Shown: positions 1-8,061 of the stretch, one piece after another
Position numbering within the stretch: the stretch's first letter is position 1
How the letters are laid out: the number at the start of each line of letters is the position of its first letter
Assembly (NCBI RefSeq): GCF_003427025.1
Contig: NZ_QVAI01000009.1
Location: 124,001 to 188,000, forward strand
Length of the DNA stretch: 64,000 nt
Source of the DNA: Jiangella endophytica
Lineage (GTDB): Bacteria > Actinomycetota > Actinomycetes > Jiangellales > Jiangellaceae
Direction of reading: 5' to 3'
Notes under the pieces: model-generated
Told to the model about the DNA's origin: nothing
The model's database searches: none
What the model saw: only the letters and a program-made list of their open reading frames with translations
Made by a program: the position numbers and the translations under genes

Positions 1-151
1 GATCGAGGCCATGGAGAACTCCGAGCTGGTCGCCGAGACGCTGGGCGAGCACGTCTTCGAGTTCTTCCTGCGCAACAAGCGCGCGGAGTGGAACGAGTAC
101 AGCCTGCAGGTCACTGCGTTCGAGCGGGCCAAGATGCTGCCGGTGATGTGA
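1..151 (+). CDS. glnA2: Glutamine synthetase C-terminus (glnA2-like), partial at left edge
   Basis: Only the last 49 residues are in the window, ending at TGA 149-151; the gene runs off the left edge. The tail reads ...GEHVFEFFLRNKRAEWNEY...VTAFERAKMLPVM, which I recognise as the C-terminal helix of an actinobacterial GlnA2-type glutamine synthetase (ATP-dependent glutamate plus ammonia to glutamine). The nearby glnE and the second glutamine synthetase gene at 8.1-9.5 kb match the glnA1/glnE/glnA2 grouping known from mycobacteria and streptomycetes. The next gene starts 5 nt later, so the two are probably cotranscribed. Active-site residues lie outside the window, so the subtype rests on this tail and on context. 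Confidence 0.85.
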   Translation, partial: IEAMENSELVAETLGEHVFEFFLRNKRAEWNEYSLQVTAFERAKMLPVM

Positions 152-155
152 CGCG

Positions 156-857
156 TTGATCGACGTCGTCGAGCACGAGCCGGGCTGTCCGCTGGACCGC
201 TTCGGCGGCTGGCTGGAGGACGCGGGCGCGGAGGTCCGGGTGCTGCGGCCCTACGCCGGCGACCCCCTCCCGGCGGTGCCCGGCGCGGGCCTGATCGTGC
301 TGGGCGGGCAGATGAACGCCTATGACGACGGCGTCGCTCCCTGGCTGCCGGCGGTGCGGTCGCTGCTGCGCACGGCGGCCGAGGGCGCGACACCAGCCCT
401 CGGGATCTGCCTCGGTGCGCAGCTGCTGGCCGTCGCGTGCGGCGGCCGGGTCGACGTCGGCGCCGCGCCGGGCCGCGAGTCCGGCGTCACGGACGTGCGC
501 TGGCGCGCGGAGTCGGCCGGCGATCCGCTGGTCGGCGGGCTGGCCGACCCGTTCCCCGGCCCGAGCATGCACGCCGACGCCGTCGCGGAGCTGCCGCCGG
601 GCGCCGTCTGGTTGGGATCGTCGGCGATGTACCCGCACCAGGCGTTCCGGGTCGGCACCGCGGCGTGGGGCGTGCAGTTCCACCCGGAGGTGTCCGAGCC
701 GACGTTCGCCGGCTGGGCGGCCGAGCTGGACGACGTCGACGCGGCGCCGGTGGTGCGTGAGCTGGCCGACCGCGACGCGGACGTCGTCGCCGCCGGGAAA
801 GAGCTGGCCACTCGGTTCGCCCGCATCGTCGAGGCGTCGGTGGCGGTGCGCCGGTAG
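156..857 (+). CDS. Class I glutamine amidotransferase-like protein
   Basis: The 233-residue protein has the class I amidotransferase fold signature: the nucleophile elbow GICLGAQ with Cys85 and the His-Glu pair in GVQFHPEVS (His176, Glu178). Such enzymes hydrolyse glutamine or gamma-glutamyl amides. Stand-alone members include gamma-glutamyl-GABA hydrolases and GMP-synthase-like proteins, and the substrate here cannot be told. The start is a TTG at 156, 4 nt after the glutamine synthetase stop; no better ATG or GTG lies nearby, and translation probably depends on the upstream gene. Placement after a glutamine synthetase gene suggests glutamine or gamma-glutamyl metabolism. Confidence 0.8.
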   Translation: MIDVVEHEPGCPLDRFGGWLEDAGAEVRVLRPYAGDPLPAVPGAGLIVLGGQMNAYDDGVAPWLPAVRSLLRTAAEGATPALGICLGAQLLAVACGGRVDVGAAPGRESGVTDVRWRAESAGDPLVGGLADPFPGPSMHADAVAELPPGAVWLGSSAMYPHQAFRVGTAAWGVQFHPEVSEPTFAGWAAELDDVDAAPVVRELADRDADVVAAGKELATRFARIVEASVAVRR

Positions 858-865
858 GGAGACCG

Positions 866-1273
866 ATGTCCAGGCTGCGCCGCCAGGTGCCCGTGCTCGC
901 GGTCGTCGCCGCGGGCGGTGTGCTGGGTTCGCTGGCCCGCCACGGCGCGGCGTCGCTGCAACCCGCCGGCACCGGCTGGCCCTGGGCGATCCTGGTGGTC
1001 AACGTGTCCGGCTGCCTGCTGATCGGTGTCCTCATGGCCGTGCTGCTCGATCTCACCGCGCCGCACCGGCTGCTGCGGCCGTTTCTGGGCATCGGCGTGC
1101 TGGGCGGGTACACGACGTTCTCCACCTACGCGGTCGACACGCAGCGGCTGCTGGCCGACGGCCGGGTGGCCGCCGCCCTGACGTATTTCCTGGTGACGCC
1201 GGTGCTGGCGCTGCTGGCGGTCTGGCTCGGGACCGCGGCCACCCGGGCCCTGCGAGGAAGGAGACGCGCATGA
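866..1273 (+). CDS. crcB: Fluoride channel subunit FluC/CrcB (first copy)
   Basis: The 135-residue protein has four predicted membrane helices and the CrcB/FluC signatures: the [11 protein letters not shown] segment in helix 2 and [13 protein letters not shown] in helix 3, whose aromatic and Thr/Ser residues line the fluoride pore in studied channels. FluC exports fluoride passively as a dual-topology dimer. It starts at ATG 866, 8 nt after the amidotransferase stop. Its TGA overlaps the ATG of the DUF190 gene (ATGA at 1270-1273). With the second crcB at 1614 it probably forms a heterodimeric channel of the kind known in many Gram-positive bacteria. I saw no fluoride riboswitch upstream. Confidence 0.93.
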   Translation: MSRLRRQVPVLAVVAAGGVLGSLARHGAASLQPAGTGWPWAILVVNVSGCLLIGVLMAVLLDLTAPHRLLRPFLGIGVLGGYTTFSTYAVDTQRLLADGRVAAALTYFLVTPVLALLAVWLGTAATRALRGRRRA

Positions 1274-1617
1274 CGCTGGAGGGACCGGCCCGGCGGCTGA
1301 CCATCGTCGTCGGTGAGAACGACACCTGGCACGGCCGGCCGCTGTACACCGAGATCGTGCATCGGGCGCACGCCGCCGGGCTGGCCGGCGCCAGCGTGTT
1401 CCGCGGCATCGAGGGGTTCGGCGCGTCCCACCACATCCACACCACGCGCATCCTCAGCCTGTCCGAGGACCTGCCGGTCGCCGTGGTGATCGTGGACCAC
1501 GCCGAGCCGGTGCAGCGCTTCGTCGACGAGATCGCGCCGCTGGTGCGCGAGGGTCTCATCACGCTGGCCGACGTCGAGGTGGTCCGCTACGTGGGCCGGG
1601 GGAGCGACGAGCGGTGA
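1270..1617 (+). CDS. DUF190 family protein between two crcB genes
   Basis: The 115-residue soluble protein has the DUF190 pattern: an N-terminal strand followed by the [20 protein letters not shown] helix, a His-rich HHIHT segment near residue 57, then [13 protein letters not shown]190 proteins resemble the ferredoxin-like PII fold, and their genes often sit beside crcB. Start and stop both overlap the neighbours (ATGA at 1270-1273, GTGA at 1614-1617), so the three genes should be made together. A regulatory or accessory role for the fluoride channel is inferred from position only. Confidence 0.85.
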   Translation: MTLEGPARRLTIVVGENDTWHGRPLYTEIVHRAHAAGLAGASVFRGIEGFGASHHIHTTRILSLSEDLPVAVVIVDHAEPVQRFVDEIAPLVREGLITLADVEVVRYVGRGSDER

Positions 1618-1967
1618 CGGTGCTGCTGGTGGCGGCCGGCGCCGCGGTCGGCGCGCCGCTGCGGTACGTGGTGGACCGCTGGGTGCAGACCCGGCTCGAC
1701 GGCACGTTCCCGTGGGGCACGCTGGTGGTGAACGTCGTGGGCTCGTTCGTGCTCGGACTCGTGGTCGGGTCGCCGTCGCTGAGCTCCGAGCTGACCGTGC
1801 TGATCGGGACCGGATTCTGCGGCGCACTCACCACGTACAGCACGTTCAGCTACGAGACGCTGCGACTGGTCGAGGACGGCGCGTGGGCGCGCGGGGCCGC
1901 GAACGTGCTGGTCAGCATGACTGCCGGGCTGGGCGCCGCCGCGCTCGGCTGGGCCCTTGCCTCCTGA
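1614..1967 (+). CDS. crcB: Fluoride channel subunit FluC/CrcB (second copy)
   Basis: The 117-residue protein has four membrane helices and repeats the FluC motifs [11 protein letters not shown] and [10 protein letters not shown]. It differs enough from the first copy to be a distinct subunit, as in Gram-positive heterodimeric fluoride channels where each gene product inserts in one orientation. GTG at 1614 overlaps the TGA of the DUF190 gene, which indicates translational coupling. The gene is followed by a strong inverted repeat at 1975-2053 that probably ends transcription of the operon. Confidence 0.92.
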   Translation: MTVLLVAAGAAVGAPLRYVVDRWVQTRLDGTFPWGTLVVNVVGSFVLGLVVGSPSLSSELTVLIGTGFCGALTTYSTFSYETLRLVEDGAWARGAANVLVSMTAGLGAAALGWALAS

Positions 1968-1974
1968 CCCCCGG

Positions 1975-2053
1975 CCACGTTGATCTTGGAGTTGTTCGGC
2001 GATCCCGAGTGAAATGTCCGATGGATGGCCGAACAACTCCAAGATCAACGTGG
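1975..2053. repeat. Perfect 26-bp inverted repeat, likely terminator or REP-like element
   Basis: Positions 1975-2000 and 2028-2053 are exact reverse complements (core TTGATCTTGGAGTTGTTCGG), separated by 27 nt; further pairs flank the stem. It lies between the second crcB and glnE. The arms are longer and less GC-rich than a normal terminator stem in this window, so a dispersed palindromic element that also stops transcription is possible. There is no second copy in this window. Confidence 0.8.
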
Positions 2054-2091
2054 TCGGTGGTGGGCGGTCGGCGGGGCGCGGAGTGCGGCGG

Positions 2092-2097
2092 TAGGTT
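2092..2097 (+). promoter_or_regulatory. -10 box TAGGTT of glnE, leaderless start
   Basis: TAGGTT is followed by 6 nt and then ATG 2104. This spacing puts the transcription start at or next to the start codon, so the glnE mRNA is probably leaderless. No Shine-Dalgarno sequence is present. Confidence 0.6.
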
Positions 2098-2103
2098 TGT
2101 TTC

Positions 2104-5100
2104 ATGTCTGTGAACCGGACCGAGGGCCGCGTCGCGTCGTTGGCCAAGGCCGGGTTCGCCGACACCGCCGCGGCGCAGCGCGAGCTCGACGGCCCGCTGT
2201 TCACCGACCTCGCCGGAACCGACCTCGTCGCCGCGCTGGGCGTCGTCGCCGACCCCGACCTCGGGCTGCGCGGGCTCGGCCGGCTGCTGGAGGCGCTCGA
2301 GACGGACGAGCGGCGGGCGGAGCTGTGCACGATGCTGGGCACCGACTCGCCGCACCGGCGCCGGCTGCTGGCCGTGCTCGGGTTCAGCTCGGCGCTGGCC
2401 GACCATCTGTGCCGGCATCCGAACCACTGGCTCGACCTCGGCTCGCTGGACCCCGCCAACCGGCCGGCCGCCGACGCCGTCCGGGCGCGGCTGCTCACGG
2501 CCGTCGGCGCCGACCCCGCCGCGGCCGTTCCCGTCGCCGCGGGGGAGCAGCCGGAGTTGCTCGACGCGCTGCGGGTGGCCTACCGGCGGCATGTCGCGGC
2601 GCTGGCGGCACTCGACCTCGCCGACCGGCTCGACGTCGCCGCCGTCGCGGCCGAGCTGGCCGACCTCGCCGGCGCCACGCTGGAGGCCGCGCTCGCCGTC
2701 GCCTGGGCCGCGCTGCCCGACGGAGCGCCCGACTGCCGGCTGGCCGTCATCGCGATGGGCAAGGCCGGCGGACGCGAGCTCAATTACGCCTCCGACGTCG
2801 ACGTCGTGTTCGTCGCCGAGCCGCCGGCCGACGACCCCGACGGCGCGACCGGCTGGCTGTCCACCGCGACGACGCTGGCCACGGCCCTGATGAGGGCGTG
2901 CTCCGTCTACACCGGCGAGGGCACCATCTGGCCGGTCGACGCGGCGCTGCGGCCCGAGGGCAAGCGGGGGCCGCTGGTGCGCACCGTCGCCAGCCACGTC
3001 GCCTACTACCGCGACTGGGCGAAGACCTGGGAGTTCCAGGCGCTGCTCAAGGCCCGCCCGGTGGCCGGCGACCGCGCGCTGGGCCAGGAGTACGTCGACG
3101 CCGTCATGCCGATGGTGTGGACCGCTGCCGGCCGCGACGGCTTCGTCGACGACGTGCACGCGATGCGCCGGCGGGTCGAGGACCACATCCGGCCCGCCGA
3201 AGCGGACCGCCAGCTCAAGCTGGGTCCCGGCGGGTTGCGCGACGTCGAGTTCGCCGTCCAGTTGCTGCAGCTGGTGCACGGGCGGGCCGACGTCAGCCTG
3301 CACGACGGCAACACGCTGGGGGCGCTGGGGGCGCTGACCGCCGGCGGATACGTCGGGCGCGACGACGGCGCCGTGCTCGACGCCGCCTACCGGTTCCTGC
3401 GGACGTTCGAGCATCGCATCCAGCTGCGCGGGCTGCGGCGCACGCACGTCGTCCCCGACTCCGACGATCAGCTGCGCATGCTCGCGCGGTCGTTGGCGCT
3501 GAAGCAGCCGGCCGAGCTGGTCGACGTCTGGCACCAGCAGGCCCGCGAGGTGCGGCGGCTGCACGAGAAGCTGTTCTACCGGCCGCTGCTGTCGGCCGTC
3601 GCGCGGCTGCCGGGCGACGGCGTCCGGCTCAGCCCGGAGGCCGCGCTGGCGCGGCTGCGGGCGCTCGGGTACGCCGACCCCGCGGGCGCACTGCGGCACA
3701 TCGAAGCGCTGACGACGGGGGTGTCGCGGCGGGCGTCGATCCAGCGGACGCTGCTGCCCGTGCTGCTCGGCTGGTTCGCCGACGCACCCGAGCCCGACAC
3801 CGGGCTGGCCGGGTTCCGCAAGGTCAGCGAGGCGCTCGGGACCACACCCTGGTACCTGCGGCTGCTGCGCGACGACGGCGCCGCGGCCGAGCGCATGGCG
3901 CGCGTGCTGGCGTCCGGGCGGTACGCGACGGAGCTGCTGCTGCGCGCGCCCGAGGCGGTCTCCCTGCTCGGCGACGACGAAGCCCTGCGGCTGCGCGAGC
4001 GCGGGCCGCTGGAGAAGGAGGTCCTGGCCGGCGTCCAGCGCCACGACGACCCCGTCGCCGCCATCGGCGTCGTCCGGGCCATGCGCCGGCGCGAGCTGTT
4101 CCGCGTCACCGTCGCCGACCTCGCCGTCGGTGCGCCCGTCGAGGACGTCGGCGAGGCGCTGACCGTCATCGCGGAGGTGACGTTGTCCGGTGCGCTGGCG
4201 GCCGCCACCCGCGCCGTCGAGGCCGCTCATGGCGGGCCGCTGCCGACCCGGCTGGCCGTCGTCGCGATGGGCCGTCTCGGCGGCCGCGAGATGGGGTACG
4301 CGTCCGACGCCGACGTGTTGTTCGTCCACACGCCGTACCCCGACGAGGATGAGACCGAGGCGGCCACGGCCGCACAGGCCGTCGCGAACGAGATGACCCG
4401 GCTGCTCTCGCTGCCGTCGCCGGAGCCGTCGCTCACCGTCGACGCGGCGCTGCGGCCCGAGGGCAAGCAGGGCCCGCTGGTGCGGACGCTGGCCTCGTAC
4501 GCCGCTTACTACGACCGGTGGGGCGAGGTGTGGGAGCGGCAGGCGCTGCTGCGGGCGGGGCCCTGCTGCGGCGACCCCGAGCTGCTGCGGCGGTTCGAGG
4601 CGCTGATCGACCCGCTGCGCTGGCCGACCGCCGGCCTGACGGACGTGCAGATCCGCGACGTGCGGCGCATCAAGGCCCGGGTCGAGTCCGAGCGGCTGCC
4701 CCGCGGCGCCGACCCGTCGATGCACCTCAAGCTCGGACCGGGTGGCCTCGCCGACGTCGAGTGGACGGCGCAGCTGCTGCAGCTGCGGCACGCCTCGTCC
4801 GTGCCCGCCCTGCGCACGACGTCGACGCCGGGGGCGCTGGCGGCGGCGGTGTCGGCCGGGCTGCTGGCGGCGGAGGACCGCTCGGTGCTGGTCGACTCCT
4901 GGCGCCTGGCGGCGCGCATCCGCAACGCGACCGTCCTCGTCACCGGCCGGCCGTCGGACATGCTGCCCAAGGACCCCAAGACACTGGCCGCGGTCTCGCA
5001 GGTGCTCGGCTATGGCGTCGGCGAGTCCACCCTCTTCGTCGACGACTACCACCGCTTCGCCCGCAAGGCCCGGGCGGTCGTCGAACGCCTCTTCTACGAC

Positions 5101-5112
5101 GACGCCCGCTGA
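2104..5112 (+). CDS. glnE: Glutamine synthetase adenylyltransferase/deadenylase
   Basis: The 1002-residue bifunctional enzyme adds and removes AMP on a Tyr of type I glutamine synthetase. Two nucleotidyltransferase domains are visible, each with its metal-binding signature: GKAGGRELNYASDVDVVF from about residue 219 (deadenylase half) and GRLGGREMGYASDADVLF from about residue 722 (adenylylating half). Each is followed by the conserved RPEGK(R/Q)GPLVRT segment and a helical PII/GlnB-associated domain containing KLGPGGLRDVEF or KLGPGGLADVEW. The length is typical of actinobacterial GlnE. Its target is likely the product of glnA at 8.1-9.5 kb, which has the acceptor Tyr. It appears to have its own leaderless promoter. 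Confidence 0.97.
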   Translation: MSVNRTEGRVASLAKAGFADTAAAQRELDGPLFTDLAGTDLVAALGVVADPDLGLRGLGRLLEALETDERRAELCTMLGTDSPHRRRLLAVLGFSSALADHLCRHPNHWLDLGSLDPANRPAADAVRARLLTAVGADPAAAVPVAAGEQPELLDALRVAYRRHVAALAALDLADRLDVAAVAAELADLAGATLEAALAVAWAALPDGAPDCRLAVIAMGKAGGRELNYASDVDVVFVAEPPADDPDGATGWLSTATTLATALMRACSVYTGEGTIWPVDAALRPEGKRGPLVRTVASHVAYYRDWAKTWEFQALLKARPVAGDRALGQEYVDAVMPMVWTAAGRDGFVDDVHAMRRRVEDHIRPAEADRQLKLGPGGLRDVEFAVQLLQLVHGRADVSLHDGNTLGALGALTAGGYVGRDDGAVLDAAYRFLRTFEHRIQLRGLRRTHVVPDSDDQLRMLARSLALKQPAELVDVWHQQAREVRRLHEKLFYRPLLSAVARLPGDGVRLSPEAALARLRALGYADPAGALRHIEALTTGVSRRASIQRTLLPVLLGWFADAPEPDTGLAGFRKVSEALGTTPWYLRLLRDDGAAAERMARVLASGRYATELLLRAPEAVSLLGDDEALRLRERGPLEKEVLAGVQRHDDPVAAIGVVRAMRRRELFRVTVADLAVGAPVEDVGEALTVIAEVTLSGALAAATRAVEAAHGGPLPTRLAVVAMGRLGGREMGYASDADVLFVHTPYPDEDETEAATAAQAVANEMTRLLSLPSPEPSLTVDAALRPEGKQGPLVRTLASYAAYYDRWGEVWERQALLRAGPCCGDPELLRRFEALIDPLRWPTAGLTDVQIRDVRRIKARVESERLPRGADPSMHLKLGPGGLADVEWTAQLLQLRHASSVPALRTTSTPGALAAAVSAGLLAAEDRSVLVDSWRLAARIRNATVLVTGRPSDMLPKDPKTLAAVSQVLGYGVGESTLFVDDYHRFARKARAVVERLFYDDAR

Positions 5113-5127
5113 ACCCGGTCCGGCCGC

Positions 5128-5133
5128 GATAAT
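5128..5133 (+). promoter_or_regulatory. -10 box GATAAT before a small membrane-protein gene
   Basis: GATAAT lies 6 nt before ATG 5140, the spacing seen for other leaderless starts in this window. Confidence 0.5.
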
Positions 5134-5139
5134 GGCGGC

Positions 5140-5289
5140 ATGTGGGGAATCATTCTGATCCTGCTCGTGGCCTGGCTGGTCATCTCGGTCCTGGGGCTGG
5201 TCATCAAGGGCCTGCTCTGGCTGTTCTTCATCGGCGTGGTCCTGTTCCTGGCCACCTCGGCGTGGGGTTGGCTCAAACGGAACAGCTGA
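5140..5289 (+). CDS. Small hydrophobic membrane protein (49 aa)
   Basis: ATG 5140 to TGA 5287-5289 encodes a 49-residue protein, MWGIILILLVAWLVISVLG... ending WGWLKRNS. It contains two hydrophobic stretches (about residues 3-22 and 26-43) with a short turn and a basic C-terminus, so it should be a two-helix inner-membrane protein. Small hydrophobic proteins of this look are common in actinobacteria, but their function is unknown. The leaderless-type -10 box at 5128 and the fit between glnE and the deaminase gene support a real gene. Confidence 0.65.
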   Translation: MWGIILILLVAWLVISVLGLVIKGLLWLFFIGVVLFLATSAWGWLKRNS

Positions 5290-5311
5290 CCATCGTCGAG
5301 AGGTTGCCCTG

Positions 5312-5794
5312 ATGACGCTCGCTGGCGAGCATTCCGCGTTCCTGGAACGGTGTGTCGAGCTGGCCGAGGCCGCGCTCGCCGCCGGCGACGACCCGTTCGG
5401 GTCGGTGCTGGTGAGCGCTGACGGCGCCATATTGGCCGAGGATCACAACCACGAGACGACCGCCTCCGACCCGACCGCCCATCCGGAGCTGGCCCTGGCC
5501 CAGTGGGCCGCTCAGCACCTGCCGCCGGCCGAGCGGGCCGGCGCCACGGTCTACACCTCGGGGGAGCACTGCCCGATGTGTGCGGCCGCCCACGGGTGGG
5601 CCGGTCTGGGTCGCATCGTCTTCGCCGCGTCGAGCGCCCAGCTGGCCGGCTGGCGCGCCGCGTGGGGACTGCCGGCGGCACCCGTGCGGGCGTTGCCGAT
5701 CACCGACGTGGTGACGGGCATCGAGGTCGTCGGCCCGGTGCCGCCGTTCGACGAGCGGATGCGCGCCGTCCACGAGCGGGCCGCGCGCCGCTGA
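5312..5794 (+). CDS. Nucleoside/cytidine deaminase family protein
   Basis: The 160-residue protein has the zinc-dependent deaminase signature: His57-Pro-Glu59 (zinc ligand and proton-shuttle Glu) and SGEHCPMC with Cys87 and Cys90 as the other zinc ligands. The family hydrolytically deaminates bases or nucleosides (guanine, cytosine, adenosine in tRNA). HPE in place of HAE resembles uncharacterised nucleoside deaminases more than TadA, so the substrate is open. The ATG at 5312 is preceded by GAGAGG at about 5299-5304. Confidence 0.87.
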   Translation: MTLAGEHSAFLERCVELAEAALAAGDDPFGSVLVSADGAILAEDHNHETTASDPTAHPELALAQWAAQHLPPAERAGATVYTSGEHCPMCAAAHGWAGLGRIVFAASSAQLAGWRAAWGLPAAPVRALPITDVVTGIEVVGPVPPFDERMRAVHERAARR

Positions 5795-5908
5795 GCCTCG
5801 CCCGGACCGGAACCGCCGGCGGCCGTCACCGCACCGTCACCAGGCCGTCACCACGCCGAAGGAGTCTCCAGGGCGCGGTCGGCACCCCTCGACCGGGGTG
5901 GCCCGCCC

Positions 5909-5914
5909 TACCAT
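5909..5914 (+). promoter_or_regulatory. -10 box TACCAT of FUSC gene, leaderless start
   Basis: TACCAT ends 5 nt before ATG 5920; no ribosome binding site is present, so a leaderless transcript is likely. Confidence 0.5.
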
Positions 5915-5919
5915 GGGGC

Positions 5920-7998
5920 ATGGAGGGGGCCACGTCCTGGTTGGCGCGCCGCGATCCCGGCCTGCACGCTGTGCGCCAGGCAGCCAGGGTGGCCCTCGTC
6001 GCCTGCGTCGGCTTCTACGGCTGCCGGTACGGCCTGAACGACGACGTCATGGCGATCTATGCACTGTTCGGCTCCGTGTCCTTGGGAGCACTGTCGCAGG
6101 TGGCCGGATCGGCTGCCCAGCGGGCGCGCACCTTGCTGGCGGTGCTGCCGGTGGCGGCGCTGCTGATCCTGATCGGAACGGCGCTCGCGGTGAGCACCTG
6201 GGCGGCCGTCGCCGGCATGCTGGTGGTCGGGTTCAGCGTCGCCTTCGCCGGTGTCGGCGGACCACGCCTCGTCGGCCTGGCGGCGGGCCTGCAGCTGTTC
6301 TACATCTTGCCCTGCTTCCCGCCCTATGCACCCGACACCATCGGCTCCCGGCTGATCGGGGTCTGCGTCGGCATCGTGCTCCTCGCGCTGGCGGAGCTGC
6401 TGTTGTGGCCGGACCGCACGCCCGAGGGATACGACCCGCGGCTGGCGAGAGCCTGCTCACGGGTCGCGGGCTATGCGCAGGCACTCTTCACCGCGAGCAG
6501 CGCAGCGGCAGAGCAGTCCGCGCGGGGGGCCGTCGACGCGCTGCGCCCGTCCCGGCTGCCGCCGGAGCTGCGCCCGATCGCGCCGGGCCGCCGCGACCGC
6601 GCTCGCAGTCAGGCCGCCCAGACGCTGGGCTTCACGCTGGCCCGTCTGTCCGAACTGAACCGAACTCCGGCCGGTCCGGGCTCGCTCACCCCCGCTGCCT
6701 CCGCGCTGCTGACCCGGGCGATCGCCACCACGTGGTCCAGCGCCCGCAGCCTCACCGGTGGCGCGGCACCGGACACCGACGGCCTCGCCAGGGCGATCAG
6801 GGAGCTGCAGCAGGCCCGCTGGGAGAAAGGCGACGGCGACCCGCGCGCGCTACGCGCAGACGGGCTCGTCCTGACCGCGGCCGACGGGATGTGGGTGCTC
6901 GGCACAGCAGTACGCCTGACCCGGGGTGGCCGCCTGGTGGTGCCGGACGGCGTCGACCGCTTCTGGTTTGCCCGGGAGAGCAACCCCGCACTGTGGTTGC
7001 GACGGCTGCGGGCCCACCTGACCCCGCGCTCGGTCTTCTTCCAGGGCGCTGTTCGAGTGGCCCTGGCGCTGGCGGCGGCGCGCCTGGTCGCCGGCGCACT
7101 GGACCTCCAGCACGGATTCTGGGTGCTGCTCGCCACTCTCACCCTGATGCGCAGCCGAGCCGCCGACACCCGGACCGCCCTGCGACCGGTCGTCATCGGA
7201 ACGCTTGTCGGCGGCGTGGCGGCGGCGGCGCTCCTCGTCGTCGTCGGACCCGACCTCGAGGTGTACGCGATCGCGCTGCCGCCCACGATGCTGGTGGCCT
7301 TCGCGGTCGGTGCCATCCTGGGGCCGGTCTGGGTTCAGGTTCTCTTCACGCTGGTGCTCGCGATGGCCTTCGTGCAGCTCGCTCCGGCCAGCTGGCAGCT
7401 GGCCGAGGTACGAGTGGTCGACGTGTTCGTCGGTGCGGCCGTCGGCATGCTCGCCGGCGTCATGGCCTGGCCCCGCGGCAGCGCGGGCGAGCTGCGAGGC
7501 GCGACCGCCGACTTCCTGGTCGCCGCAGGTGACACCGTCAGGGAGACGGTGTCGGTGCTGGCCGCACGCGTACCCGCGGATGGCGCGCTGGCTCGGGCCA
7601 GGTACGCCATGCTGCTCGCCGACGCGTCCTATGGCATGTATCAGACCGAGCGACCCGATCCGCGGTTGTCGGCGGTGGACTGGCATGCCGCGGTCGTCGC
7701 CGGCCTGCACGTCGTGCAGGGTGCCGAGACCTTGCTGGCGCGGTGTGCGCCGGGGACCGTGGCGCCATGGGCCGAGTCGGTGACCGCGGACGCAAGGCGG
7801 GTGGAGCGCGCTTGTGACGACCTGGCGGCGGCGTTGCGCAAGCCGATACCGACCATGCCGCCGCAGGGCGACACGCGATTCGCCGGCGTCCCCAACGCCT
7901 GGGTCGTCGACATCGAACTCTGGCTCGGCGGCGTCACCCACGACCTCGCCCGGGTGGTGCCGGCGCCGGCTGAGGACACCGGCCCCAATAATGATTGA
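5920..7998 (+). CDS. FUSC family membrane protein (putative aromatic acid exporter)
   Basis: The 692-residue protein is built as two membrane blocks of about six helices (residues 18-170 and 370-520) separated and followed by soluble helical regions. The second block begins with FFQGAVRVALALAAARL and contains GFWVLLATLTLMR, typical of the fusaric-acid-resistance/AaeB-like FUSC family. Members export aromatic acids or toxic weak acids, but the substrate here is unknown. ATG 5920 is chosen because the -10 box at 5909-5914 leaves room for no longer protein. A bidirectional terminator follows at 7999. Confidence 0.85.
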   Translation: MEGATSWLARRDPGLHAVRQAARVALVACVGFYGCRYGLNDDVMAIYALFGSVSLGALSQVAGSAAQRARTLLAVLPVAALLILIGTALAVSTWAAVAGMLVVGFSVAFAGVGGPRLVGLAAGLQLFYILPCFPPYAPDTIGSRLIGVCVGIVLLALAELLLWPDRTPEGYDPRLARACSRVAGYAQALFTASSAAAEQSARGAVDALRPSRLPPELRPIAPGRRDRARSQAAQTLGFTLARLSELNRTPAGPGSLTPAASALLTRAIATTWSSARSLTGGAAPDTDGLARAIRELQQARWEKGDGDPRALRADGLVLTAADGMWVLGTAVRLTRGGRLVVPDGVDRFWFARESNPALWLRRLRAHLTPRSVFFQGAVRVALALAAARLVAGALDLQHGFWVLLATLTLMRSRAADTRTALRPVVIGTLVGGVAAAALLVVVGPDLEVYAIALPPTMLVAFAVGAILGPVWVQVLFTLVLAMAFVQLAPASWQLAEVRVVDVFVGAAVGMLAGVMAWPRGSAGELRGATADFLVAAGDTVRETVSVLAARVPADGALARARYAMLLADASYGMYQTERPDPRLSAVDWHAAVVAGLHVVQGAETLLARCAPGTVAPWAESVTADARRVERACDDLAAALRKPIPTMPPQGDTRFAGVPNAWVVDIELWLGGVTHDLARVVPAPAEDTGPNND

Positions 7999-8038
7999 GA
8001 GCCGCCGGCCGCGCCTCGAGGCAGGCGGCCGGCGGCTC
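7999..8038. terminator. Bidirectional terminator between FUSC gene and glnA
   Basis: GAGCCGCCGGCCGC (7999-8012) pairs perfectly with 8025-8038 around a 12-nt loop. It sits between two convergent genes and should stop both. Confidence 0.8.
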
Positions 8039-8061
8039 CCGTCAGGGGATGTGCCCTGCGA

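Noticed and set aside
841-866. Fluoride riboswitch before crcB
   Set aside because: Only 8 nt separate the amidotransferase stop from crcB and no riboswitch fold is visible.
1912-5430. Very long minus-strand open frame opposite glnE
   Set aside because: It is antisense to the full set of GlnE motifs and translates to Arg/Gln/Gly-rich low-complexity sequence; long open antisense frames are expected at this GC content.
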